Origin: JAAYAY01 sp963674575
GTDB taxonomy: Bacteria; Planctomycetota; Planctomycetia; Pirellulales; Thermoguttaceae
DNA length: 64,000 nt
Assembly: GCA_963674575.2 (NCBI GenBank)
Contig: CAXXQT010000002.1
Coordinates: forward strand, 1,178,001-1,242,000
Direction of reading: 5' to 3'
This document shows positions 51,586-59,778 of this stretch, piece after piece. A program made the position numbers and the translations under genes. Every line of letters begins with the position of its first letter. The stretch's first letter is position 1. The notes below the pieces were generated by a model that saw only the letters and a program-made list of their open reading frames with translations, was not told the DNA's origin and ran no database searches.

Positions 51586-53307
51586 TTACTTCTTTCTGCC
51601 AATCAGCTTCTTCAGTTGCGGCCAGGTCCGCGTGTTGGCCACGTCGTCCTTGGTAAGGCCTCCCCGCCGGGCCTGCAAGATGCCGTAGCGAAGGGCCTTC
51701 AGCCCGTCAATGATATGCGCGTCGGTCGAGATGACAACGGGAACGCCGTAACGCTTGGCCGACGCGCAGGCCAGATCGTCCAGGTCGAGCCGCTTGGGGT
51801 GGGCATTGAGTTCCAGGCACTTGCCGTTGTCGGCCGCCGCCTGAAACACGGCCTCCATGTCGATCTCGTAGGCCTTGCGGCGGTTGATAAGTCGCCCCGT
51901 GGGATGGCCGATGGCGCAAACATGCGGGTTTTCCAGGGCCTCCACCACTCGCTGGGTGATTCGCTCTCGCGACTGGTTCTGGCCATAATGGACACTTGCC
52001 ACAATCCAGTCTCCCTGGGCCAGAACCTCGTCGTCCAGGTCCAGCCCGCCGCCTTCGAGGATGTCGACCTCGATGCCCTTGAGAAGATGGAAGTCTTTCA
52101 GCGACTCGTTGATCCGGTCGACTTCCTCCCACTGGCGGAGCAGTTGGTCGTCGTCGAGCCCACCGGCCATGGCCACTCGCTTCGAGTGGTCGGTGATGGC
52201 CAGGTAGGAGTGGCCCAGGGCCTTGGCGGCGACCGCCATGTCCTCGATGGTGGCCATGCCGTCGGACCAGGTGGAGTGGCAGTGGAGGTCGCCTCGAACG
52301 TCTTCCTGTCGGATCAGTTCCGGCAATTCGCCCTCGGCCGCCCAGTCGAACTCGCGCCGTGCTTCTCGCAACTCGGGCGGGAAATGGGGCAGGTCGAGCG
52401 TGGCGTAGACGCCGGCCTCGTCCTCGCCCGCGATCCGCTCCTCGCCGCGAAACACGCCGTATTCGTTGATCTTCAGGCCCTGGCTCTTTGCCATTCCGCG
52501 GAGCACCACGTTGTGGGCCTGCGAGCCCGTAAAATACTGCATCGCTGCCCCGAACGACTCGGCCGGAACCACGCGCAGATCCACCTGGAGGCCCTCGTCG
52601 AGGCGAACGGACATTTTCGTGTCGCCCCGGAGAAGGGTCTTGTCGATTCTGGGAAACGCGGAAAAGTGGTCCATCACGGCCGCGGCGTCGTCGGCCAGGG
52701 CCAGAAAATCCAGATCGCCCACCGTTTCCCGACCGCGGCGGTAGCTCCCGGCCGGTTCCACCCGCTCGATCGCCGGGCACTGGCGGAGATGGGTCAGCAA
52801 CTCCTGGACGATCTCATCGGCAATCGCCCAGTAGGTTCGTTTGTCGGCCTCCGTGGCAATGTCGATGTTCTCGAGAATCGCCTGCTCGGTCTTGGCCGCA
52901 AAGCCCTTGAGGGTTCGAACCTGGCCCGTCTCGCACGCCACCCGGAGTTGATCGAGGGTGTTGATGCCGAGCTGCTGGTAGAGGGCCGCCGCCTTCTTCG
53001 GGCCCAGGCCGGGAACGCGGAGCAAGGCGAGCACGCTTTCGGGAATCTCTTCCAGCAGCTCGTCCAGGATCGCCAGCGTGCCCGTCTCCACCAGGTCGGC
53101 CACCTTCTGGGCCAGGTCTTTCCCAATGCCCTGGACGTCGGTCAGCTTGCGGTCTTCATCATGCACGATCGCTTCGACCGGCTCGGCCAGATCGTGAATC
53201 GCCCGAGCCCCGTTGCGGTAGGCCCGAATCCGAAACGGATTGGCTCCCTGAAATTCGAGCAGGTCGGCCACTTGTTCCAATCGTGCAGCAATCTCGGCGT
53301 TCGTCAC
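51586..53307 (-). CDS. polX: DNA polymerase X family protein with PHP domain
   Basis: This 573-residue repair polymerase/exonuclease has a GTG start with AGGA upstream. Residues about 1-90 hold a helix-hairpin-helix 8-kDa-like region (KLTDVQGIGKDLAQKVADL), with a second HhH at VPGLGPKKAAALY. The nucleotidyltransferase motif is AGSYRRGRETVGDLDFLAL, and VDLRVV gives the third acidic residue. The C-terminal PHP domain has DLHCHSTWSDG, AITDHS and STDAHI metal ligands. Bacterial PolX proteins act in base-excision repair. It follows the TGS GTPase by 15 bp. Confidence 0.95.
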   Translation of the reverse strand: MTNAEIAARLEQVADLLEFQGANPFRIRAYRNGARAIHDLAEPVEAIVHDEDRKLTDVQGIGKDLAQKVADLVETGTLAILDELLEEIPESVLALLRVPGLGPKKAAALYQQLGINTLDQLRVACETGQVRTLKGFAAKTEQAILENIDIATEADKRTYWAIADEIVQELLTHLRQCPAIERVEPAGSYRRGRETVGDLDFLALADDAAAVMDHFSAFPRIDKTLLRGDTKMSVRLDEGLQVDLRVVPAESFGAAMQYFTGSQAHNVVLRGMAKSQGLKINEYGVFRGEERIAGEDEAGVYATLDLPHFPPELREARREFDWAAEGELPELIRQEDVRGDLHCHSTWSDGMATIEDMAVAAKALGHSYLAITDHSKRVAMAGGLDDDQLLRQWEEVDRINESLKDFHLLKGIEVDILEGGGLDLDDEVLAQGDWIVASVHYGQNQSRERITQRVVEALENPHVCAIGHPTGRLINRRKAYEIDMEAVFQAAADNGKCLELNAHPKRLDLDDLACASAKRYGVPVVISTDAHIIDGLKALRYGILQARRGGLTKDDVANTRTWPQLKKLIGRKK

Positions 53308-53322
53308 GTTTCGTCCTGACGG

Positions 53323-54315
53323 TTACATGTGCAATTCCACCACGTCCTGATCGTGCAGCACGTAGTCGCGTTTCACGACGGTTGCATCGTGAACGGCCGA
53401 GCCCCAAACGCGAGCGAACTTGAGGCCCTCGATATAGTCCTTGTGAACGTGGCCCGCCAAGTCGGCCAAAGTGCTTCCCTGACGCACGGTGAAGGGACGA
53501 TCGCGATCCGCTTCCTTTGACGTTGGCAGTTTTGTGTAAACCCGCACCACCTCCATGGCCTTGTAGATGGCGTTGCGGAGCGGCTCAATCCCCGTCCCTT
53601 CCACGGCGGAAATCACGAACTCCTCAAACTCTACGGGGCACAACTCGTGAAACAAGTCCAGGCGATCCTGCGCGTCGGGCAGGTCGATCTTGTTGGGGAC
53701 GACGTAGGTTCGCGTGAACGAAAGCCCCACGTCCTCCTCGCTCAGGTAGGTCTCGCTTCCGAGCCGCGTCTTCGTCTCCTTCAATCGGTCGAGAACATCC
53801 TGGCACTGTTCCACTCCCGAGTCGGCCCCCAGGTCGACCATCAGTAGGACCAACTCCGCCCCGCGAATGATCCCGTACATGTACGATTCGAGGAAGTCGG
53901 GCGTGATCGGCGGCGTGTCGACCAGTTGAACCGTCACATCCTCCCAGGCCATCATGCCGGGAGTAGGCTGGTGGGTCGTGAACGGGTACGGGGCGACTTC
54001 AGGCGTGGCTCGCGTCAGGCTGGTGAGCAACTGGCTCTTGCCGGCATTGGGCCCACCCAGGATGATTGCGGTGCCTGCGCCTTGGCGGGGGATGCGGATC
54101 CCGCGGCCGCCCTTGCCGGCTTTGCCCGGGGCCTGCATGTCCTTCTTGGCCTTGGCGATCTTCTGCTTGAGCTGGGCTTGAAGGTGATCGGTCCCCTTGT
54201 GCTTGGGGACCTCGCGGAGCATCGCCTGGAGGCAAACCAGTTCTTCCTCCGGGGTACTCGCCTGGCGGTACTGCTGCTCCGCCTTGAGGTATTGCTGGGT
54301 CAGGTTGGCAGGCAT
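53323..54315 (-). CDS. DRG-type GTPase with TGS domain
   Basis: This 330-residue protein has an N-terminal helical, Lys/Gln-rich region, then a GTP-binding domain: G1 GGPNAGKSQLL, G2 region YPFTTHQPTPG, G3 DTPP and G4 NKID. The last ~70 residues (PFTVRQGSTLADLAGHVHK, then DQDVVELHM) are a TGS domain. This is the Obg/DRG superfamily layout, associated with ribosomes in eukaryotes and archaea. G3 is D-T-P-P rather than D-x-x-G, a change that affects the catalytic switch. It is upstream of polX in the same run. Confidence 0.88.
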   Translation of the reverse strand: MPANLTQQYLKAEQQYRQASTPEEELVCLQAMLREVPKHKGTDHLQAQLKQKIAKAKKDMQAPGKAGKGGRGIRIPRQGAGTAIILGGPNAGKSQLLTSLTRATPEVAPYPFTTHQPTPGMMAWEDVTVQLVDTPPITPDFLESYMYGIIRGAELVLLMVDLGADSGVEQCQDVLDRLKETKTRLGSETYLSEEDVGLSFTRTYVVPNKIDLPDAQDRLDLFHELCPVEFEEFVISAVEGTGIEPLRNAIYKAMEVVRVYTKLPTSKEADRDRPFTVRQGSTLADLAGHVHKDYIEGLKFARVWGSAVHDATVVKRDYVLHDQDVVELHM

Positions 54316-54432
54316 GGCGTCGTCAACAAGAACTCAGGACATCCAGTACGAGAGGTCTTCGAAAAACGCTGCAAATAGTGACGTACCAACGAGTTTACCG
54401 GACCCGGCAAACTTCGGCTAGCACACCATTGG

Positions 54433-54512
54433 AAAAGCCGGGCTCTTGAACCAACCACCTCACTGCGGGTAGCCTGACCTGTTGAGCAACAACGGTAGCC
54501 CGGCTTCTGCGA
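54433..54512. repeat. 80-bp element with AGCCCGGCT ends, copy 1
   Basis: It begins AAAAGCCGGGCTCTTGAA and ends GGTAGCCCGGCTTCTGCGA, so its ends are inverted repeats. It matches 59637-59716 at about 69 of 80 positions by hand alignment with no gap. It lies just upstream of the broken antitoxin gene. Confidence 0.85.
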
Positions 54513-54561
54513 GATCCAGACAATCTCCCATGAGAGCCCCAGATTACCGAAAGGACTGGCT

Positions 54562-54837
54562 ATGTCGTCCAAGTCGAAGCCGGTTTGATTGAGCATCCCC
54601 GTGAGCGAACGTGAAAAGAGCATTCTCGTTCGTGCGGCGGAGCTTTCACACACGATGCTCAGTCGCTTCGTCCTTCAGTCTGCCTACCGGCAAGCTCAGG
54701 CCGTGATCGCCGCGCAGACACGGTTTTTCCTGAGCGACGAAAAATGGCAAGAGTTTTGCGAAACGCTGGACCGACCCGCCAAGGATCTGCCCGAGCTTCG
54801 CAGACTCCTCACAGAGCCGACTGTTTTCGACTCCTGA
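54562..54837 (+). pseudogene. Broken DUF1778-type antitoxin remnant
   Basis: ATG 54562, after AAAGGA, opens M-S-S-K-S-K-P-V and then meets TGA at 54586. The frame continues directly as LSIPVSEREKSILVRAAELS and QTRFFLSDEKWQEFCETLDR, ending PTVFDS. This is the complete DUF1778 (TacA-like) antitoxin pattern: ribbon-helix-helix N-terminus and a C-terminal helix that binds a GNAT toxin. A restart at TTG 54589 could make an 82-residue protein that lacks little of the fold. The GNAT toxin normally next to it is absent. I read it as a decayed or orphan antitoxin. Confidence 0.75.
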
Positions 54838-54954
54838 CGCACGAAATCCCCGGGGGCTGCATCTACCACCGCCGGTTGTTACAATATCGGCAAATCCTGC
54901 CCCCCTTTGGGAAGGGGCACTTCTTGGTTGATTCTGCTTCAATGAGGAAAGAAC

Positions 54955-56523
54955 ATGCCTGCTAGGAACGCTCTCCGGTGCTTGTCCGCCTGCCTGCTTG
55001 GTTTGCTTGTGCTGGCGTTATTTGCCGCCACGGCGCAAGCCGACGTGAAACTACCCGCCATCATCGGCGACAACATGGCCCTTCAGCGGTCCATGGAAGT
55101 GCCGATCTGGGGATGGGCTGATGCCGGCGAGAAAGTGACCGTCACCCTCGGCGACCAGGCCAAGTCCACCACGGCCGACGACCAGGGCAAGTGGATGGTG
55201 CGACTGGATTCGATGAAGGAGGGCGGTCCGACCACGATGACCGTCCAGGGCAAGAACTCGATCACCGTCAAAAACATCCTGATCGGCGAGGTCTGGGCCT
55301 GCTCCGGCCAGTCGAACATGGGCTTCACGGTCAACCGGGCCATCAATGCCGAGAAGGAAATCGCCTCGGCCAACTATCCTGAGATTCGCCTGTTCTCCGT
55401 ACCCCTCGTGGGCACCCAGGAGCCACAATACGATTGTGGCGGTAAGTGGGTCGTTTGCAGCCCCGATACCGTCGGCGGTTTCACGGCCGTCGGCTACTTC
55501 TTCGGACGCGAGGTCTACAACAACGTCAAGATTCCCGTCGGGCTGATCAACACCTCCTGGGGTGGCTCGGCCTGCGAGGCCTGGGTCCGTCGGGATGTGC
55601 TGGAAGCCGATCCCGCCTACGCCGACTTGCTCGCAAGCTTCGACAAGCGCTGCGCCGACTACGATCCCGAAGCAGCGAAAGCCAACTACGAAAAGCAACG
55701 CGCCGCGTGGAAAGAACGTGTTGCCAAGGCCAAGGCCGAAGGCAAGCCAGCTCCCCGTGCGCCACGCGCCCCCCGCGACCCTCGCACCGGCCAGCACCGC
55801 CCCGCCAACCTCTACAACGGCATGATCCTGCCGATCCTCCCCTACGCCATTCGCGGAGCGATCTGGTACCAGGGCGAAACCAATGCCGGACGCGCCTACC
55901 AGTATCGCGAACTGTTCCCCTTGATGATCGCCAACTGGCGCGAAGATTGGGGACAGGGCGACTTCCCCTTCTACTTCGTCCAACTGGCCAACTACCTGGC
56001 CGTCAAACCCGAACCGGGGGAGAGCAACTGGGCCGAACTTCGCGAAGCCCAGACCATGACCCTCTCCAAGCCGAACACCGGCCAGGCCGTGATCATCGAC
56101 ATTGGCGAAGCCAACGACATCCACCCGAAGAACAAGCAGGACGTGGGCAAGCGTCTCGCCCTTTGGGCCCTGGCCAAGGACTACGGACGCGACCTGGAAT
56201 ACAGCAGCCCCATGTACAAGAGCATGAAGAAGGACGGCGACAAGATCGTCGTGACCTTTGACCATACCGATGGCGGGTTGGTGACCAAGGACGGCGAACC
56301 GCTCAAAGGATTCGCGATTGCCGGCGCCGACAAGAAGTTCGTTTGGGCCGACGCGAAGATCGACGGCGACAAGGTCGTCGTGAGCAGCAGCGAAGTGGCC
56401 GATCCCGTGGCCGTCCGCTACGCCTGGGCCGACAACCCGGTCTGCAACCTGTTCAGCAAGGAAGGCCTGCCAGCCTGCCCCTTCCGAACGGACGACTGGC
56501 CCGGGTTGACGGCGCCCAAATGA
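54955..56523 (+). CDS. Exported sialate O-acetylesterase-like SGNH hydrolase
   Basis: This 522-residue protein has a signal peptide (LLGLLVLALFAATAQA) and a beta-sandwich (DVKLPAIIGDNMALQRSMEV). The SGNH nucleophile is S120 in CSGQSNMGF, with NTSWGGSACEAW and IWYQGETNAG as the following blocks and a late DIHPKNK that holds the His. A Lys/Ala/Pro-rich insertion lies near residues 250-280. It removes acetyl groups from sialic acid or plant/algal polysaccharides in characterised relatives. It is followed by an oxidoreductase and a sugar transporter. Confidence 0.92.
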   Translation: MPARNALRCLSACLLGLLVLALFAATAQADVKLPAIIGDNMALQRSMEVPIWGWADAGEKVTVTLGDQAKSTTADDQGKWMVRLDSMKEGGPTTMTVQGKNSITVKNILIGEVWACSGQSNMGFTVNRAINAEKEIASANYPEIRLFSVPLVGTQEPQYDCGGKWVVCSPDTVGGFTAVGYFFGREVYNNVKIPVGLINTSWGGSACEAWVRRDVLEADPAYADLLASFDKRCADYDPEAAKANYEKQRAAWKERVAKAKAEGKPAPRAPRAPRDPRTGQHRPANLYNGMILPILPYAIRGAIWYQGETNAGRAYQYRELFPLMIANWREDWGQGDFPFYFVQLANYLAVKPEPGESNWAELREAQTMTLSKPNTGQAVIIDIGEANDIHPKNKQDVGKRLALWALAKDYGRDLEYSSPMYKSMKKDGDKIVVTFDHTDGGLVTKDGEPLKGFAIAGADKKFVWADAKIDGDKVVVSSSEVADPVAVRYAWADNPVCNLFSKEGLPACPFRTDDWPGLTAPK

Positions 56524-56538
56524 GACGGCTGTGTACTT

Positions 56539-56714
56539 AGCCCGGCTGTTGCTCGAAACCAACATCACGAACTTGCCCGATCCGCGAGTTTGCCAACGGC
56601 AGCCGGGCTCTTGGAAGGACGACTGCGGTCGAGTCCCACGAAAAGCCCGGCTGCGATGGAATAGTGCCTGAAGCCAGAATGTTTCCAACGAAGACGACGA
56701 GAAGCAGCCGGGCT
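56539..56714. repeat. Two AGCCCGGCT-type elements in tandem
   Basis: AGCCCGGCTG at 56539 pairs with CAGCCGGGCT at 56600-56609, and AAAAGCCCGGCTGC at 56641 pairs with CAGCCGGGCT at 56705-56714. Both have ~60-75 bp between ends. Inner sequences differ from the copy at 54433. Confidence 0.65.
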
Positions 56715-56741
56715 GAATTCAAACACAAGAGGACCAAAACC

Positions 56742-58034
56742 ATGAAGACAACGCGACGGACGTTTCTGGCGGCGGCAGGAGCGGCAGCAAGCACCCTGAC
56801 GATGGCGAACCGCGCCAAGGCGATGAGCGACGGGCCCTTGAAAATCGGCGTCATTGGCGTTGGCTGGTACGGCATGGTCGACGCCAAGGCGGCCCTCAAG
56901 GTCGGCGGTGTCGAGATCGTGGCCGTGTGCGACGTTGATTCCGAGCACCTTGCCGCCGCGGCCGATGAACTCGAAAAACTCCAGGCTTCCCGTCCCAAGC
57001 AGATCAAAGACTACCGAGAACTGCTCGACCTGCCGGGGCTCGATGTGGTGATTATCGGCACACCTCCCCATTGGCATGCCTTGCCGTTCATTGCGGCCGT
57101 GGAAAAGGGGCTGCACGTCTATTGCGAGAAGCCCCTGGCCTACGACATCCGCGAGGGCCGGGCCATGGTCGACGCGGCCAAGGCTAGCAAGTCGATCGTT
57201 CAGGTCGGTTTCCAACGCCGCCAGAGCCAGGCCTTTCACGAAGTGAGCGAGTTCATCAAGAAGGGCGGAATCGGCAAGCTCATCCAGGTCGACGCCCAGA
57301 TCCACTACCGGGCCGGCACCAAAGACACGACGCCCCAGGATCCCCCCGCTTCGCTCGACTGGGATCTCTGGTCGGGGCCGGGCCCGCTGCTGCCTTATTG
57401 CCCCGAGATCGGGCACAAGAGTTGGCGTCTGGAGAAGACGAGCGGCCACGGGCACCTGGTCGATTGGGGAATCCACCTGATCGACTCGACCCGCATGATC
57501 CTCGACCTGCCCATGCCGAAGCGAATCACGGCCGACGGCGGCTTGTACTGTCTGAAGGGCAAGATCACCACGCCCGACACGATGACGGCCTATTTCGAGT
57601 TTGACGATCTGCCGGTCGTCTGGCGTCATCGGTTGTGGGGGGCCACGGAGTATGCCCCGGAAACGAACAACGGGATCTTCTTCTATGGGGAAGAAGGCAC
57701 TGTGTTCAGTTCCGATCGCGACTGGGTCTTCATTCCCAAGGCTAAGAACGCCGAGCGGGAGAAGCACGAGGCGCCGGCCGATCTGGGCAAGCTCCATATG
57801 GCGAACTTCCTCGACGCCGTTCGTGCCGGGACCCCAGTCGATTGCCCCATCGAAGACGCCGCCCGCTCGACCGCCATGGTCCAACTCGGCGCGATCGCCT
57901 ACGAGACCCATTCCGTCGTGGAGTGGGACGCCGCGTCCGAACAGATTGTTGACAACCCCGAGGCGGCCGCCCTGCTCAAGCGAGACTACCGGGCGCCCTA
58001 CCAACACCCATACCCGTACAAGAAACGAACCTAA
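56742..58034 (+). CDS. Tat-exported Gfo/Idh/MocA-family oxidoreductase
   Basis: This 430-residue protein starts at ATG 56742 after AGAGGA; a longer frame enters a repeat. A twin-arginine signal (TTRRTFLAAAGAAASTL) is followed by KIGVIGVGWYGMVDAKAAL (Rossmann). LHVYCEKPLAYDIREGRAM carries the EKP motif. HLVDWGIHLIDSTRMIL and FFYGEEGTVFSSD belong to the second domain. It is similar to the protein at 25317-26609 in length and order of motifs. Between an esterase and a sugar porter, a role in processing a sugar is likely. Confidence 0.92.
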   Translation: MKTTRRTFLAAAGAAASTLTMANRAKAMSDGPLKIGVIGVGWYGMVDAKAALKVGGVEIVAVCDVDSEHLAAAADELEKLQASRPKQIKDYRELLDLPGLDVVIIGTPPHWHALPFIAAVEKGLHVYCEKPLAYDIREGRAMVDAAKASKSIVQVGFQRRQSQAFHEVSEFIKKGGIGKLIQVDAQIHYRAGTKDTTPQDPPASLDWDLWSGPGPLLPYCPEIGHKSWRLEKTSGHGHLVDWGIHLIDSTRMILDLPMPKRITADGGLYCLKGKITTPDTMTAYFEFDDLPVVWRHRLWGATEYAPETNNGIFFYGEEGTVFSSDRDWVFIPKAKNAEREKHEAPADLGKLHMANFLDAVRAGTPVDCPIEDAARSTAMVQLGAIAYETHSVVEWDAASEQIVDNPEAAALLKRDYRAPYQHPYPYKKRT

Positions 58035-58039
58035 CCCGC

Positions 58040-58099
58040 ATGTTGGAGTCCAGGCTTCAGCCTGCAAGTCTATGTTGGAGTCCAGGCTTCAGCCTGCAA
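58040..58099. repeat. Two tandem 28-bp copies of the GGAGTCC repeat
   Basis: ATGTTGGAGTCCAGGCTTCA followed by GCCTGCAA occurs exactly twice (58040-58067 and 58072-58099), separated by GTCT. Each copy has a 6-bp palindromic core (CAGGCTTCAGCCTG). GGTGGCATCCCTGCCGCC at 58141-58160 is the same extension found inverted next to 14412. Confidence 0.85.
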
Positions 58100-58252
58100 A
58101 ACAATCACTGGCCGGTTTGCCAAAGGACGCGACGGAGCTTTCGTCGCGGTGGCATCCCTGCCGCCGGTTGCTTGGATTTGTCGGTCTGCTTGGCGGGCCT
58201 TTGACGTTACTAATCACGGAGTGGGTGGGGAGATGTTCCCGCCCTGAATTAC

Positions 58253-59584
58253 ATGACACCTCGACTCTTCTTCTGGGCCCTCACCGCCGCCCTGGCGGGC
58301 TTTCTGTTCGGTTTCGATACCGTCGTTATTTCCGGTGCGGAGGAGACGATTCAGGAACTCTGGTCGCTGAACGACCTCCTTCACGGATTGGCCATGAGCA
58401 TGGCGTTGTGGGGCACGGTACTCGGGTCGTTTGTTGGCTCCTGGCCGACGGACCGCTGGGGCCGGAAGAGGACTTTGGTCGCCATTGGCGCTCTCTATTT
58501 TGTGTCGGCTGTCTGGAGCGGCCTGGCGACCGACGTGTTCTCGTTCATGGTGGCCCGGTTCATCGGCGGGCTGGGCGTGGGAATCTCCACAGTGGCCGCG
58601 CCCCTGTTCATCTCCGAGGTCTCGCCCGCCGAATACCGTGGGCGGCTTGCCGGGATGTTTCAGTTCAATATCGTATTCGGCATCCTCATCGCCTTTGTTT
58701 CCAACAGCCTCCTGGGGCAGATTGGCGAGAATGCGTGGCGTTGGATGCTCGGCGCCGAGGCCGTGCCCGCACTGATCTACTCGATCCTGTGCTTCACCCT
58801 CCCCGAGAGCCCTCGCTGGCTGATCGGCAGCCGGAATGAACGAGCAGCGGGGATCGACGTGTTGCGACGCATTTATCCCCACGGTCAGGAAGAAGCGATC
58901 GAAGCCATGGCCGACGAGATCGAAGCGGCCTCTCATGAAATGGCCAGCACCGGAGGGTTCTGGACGTATCGCCTGAAAACACCGATCCTGCTGGCTTTTC
59001 TGATCGCTTTCTTCAACCAGCTCTCGGGAATCAACGCGGTGCTCTATTTCGCCCCGCGGATCTTCAAGATGACCGGTCTGGAGGAGAGTGCCGCCCTCCT
59101 CCAGTCGGTCGGCATCGGCGTGACGAACCTGATCTTCACCTTCGTCGGACTGTGGCTCATCGACCGCCTCGGGCGGCGCACGCTGCTCTACATCGGCTCG
59201 GTCGGCTACATTGCCTCGCTCGGGCTGTGCGCGTGGGCCTTCTTCACCGAAACGTACGCCATTGTGCCGCCGTGCATTTTTGCCTTCATCGCGGCCCATG
59301 CCGTGGGCCAGGGCGCGGTGATTTGGGTGTTCATCTCCGAAATCTTCCCGAATCGCCATCGCGCTCAGGGCCAATCCCTCGGCAGTTTCACCCATTGGAT
59401 CTTCGCCGCCCTGCTGACCCTGTTTTTCCCCAAGATGGTCACGGCGTTTGCCCCGGGCTACGTATTCCTCTTCTTCTGCTTCATGATGGTGCTCCAACTG
59501 CTTTGGGTGAAACTCATGGTCCCCGAGACGAAGAACCGCCCCCTGGAACAAATCGAGCACGATCTTGGCATCAGCAAGCCCTGA
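58253..59584 (+). CDS. MFS sugar porter
   Basis: This 443-residue protein has 12 hydrophobic segments. Family signatures are GFLFGFDTVVISGA (helix 1), DRWGRKRTL, ISEVSPAEYRGRLAGMFQF (the sugar-porter PESPR-preceding loop), PESPRWLIG, NQLSGINAVLYF (helix 7, sugar-binding) and the final PETKNRPLEQIE. These define the sugar porter subfamily (XylE/GLUT type), which moves monosaccharides with protons. The exact sugar is unknown. No ribosome-binding site is obvious. It is likely to work with the upstream esterase and oxidoreductase. Confidence 0.94.
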   Translation: MTPRLFFWALTAALAGFLFGFDTVVISGAEETIQELWSLNDLLHGLAMSMALWGTVLGSFVGSWPTDRWGRKRTLVAIGALYFVSAVWSGLATDVFSFMVARFIGGLGVGISTVAAPLFISEVSPAEYRGRLAGMFQFNIVFGILIAFVSNSLLGQIGENAWRWMLGAEAVPALIYSILCFTLPESPRWLIGSRNERAAGIDVLRRIYPHGQEEAIEAMADEIEAASHEMASTGGFWTYRLKTPILLAFLIAFFNQLSGINAVLYFAPRIFKMTGLEESAALLQSVGIGVTNLIFTFVGLWLIDRLGRRTLLYIGSVGYIASLGLCAWAFFTETYAIVPPCIFAFIAAHAVGQGAVIWVFISEIFPNRHRAQGQSLGSFTHWIFAALLTLFFPKMVTAFAPGYVFLFFCFMMVLQLLWVKLMVPETKNRPLEQIEHDLGISKP

Positions 59585-59636
59585 GGCAGGCGTCGGGGAA
59601 GTGCTCGCCGTGATATGTGTCGCTGCCAGCCGGTTG

Positions 59637-59716
59637 AAAAGCCGGGCTCTTGAATCAACCACTTCAAGCCAGGTAGCCCGACCTGTTGTGTAACAGCGGT
59701 AGCCCGGCTTTTGCGA
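59637..59716. repeat. 80-bp element with AGCCCGGCT ends, copy 2
   Basis: It begins AAAAGCCGGGCTCTTGAA and ends GGTAGCCCGGCTTTTGCGA. It is co-linear with 54433-54512 without gaps; differences cluster near the centre. It lies between the sugar porter and the NlpC/P60 gene. Confidence 0.85.
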
Positions 59717-59778
59717 ATCAGGACCGACCATTCCACCTCACTGTTCCCCAAAAGGGCCATCGTACGGACCTGAACAAG

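Noticed and set aside
51466..53319. 617-codon frame antisense to polX
   Set aside because: It starts inside sucC and spans polX exactly; codon bias from polX explains it.
54838..54954. Possible GNAT toxin next to the DUF1778 remnant
   Set aside because: All frames were read; none shows acetyl-CoA-binding Q/R-x-x-G-x-G/A or other toxin sequence.
55051..56688. 545-codon frame antisense to the sialate O-acetylesterase
   Set aside because: It is Gly/Val/His-rich low-complexity translation of the complementary strand, with no motif.
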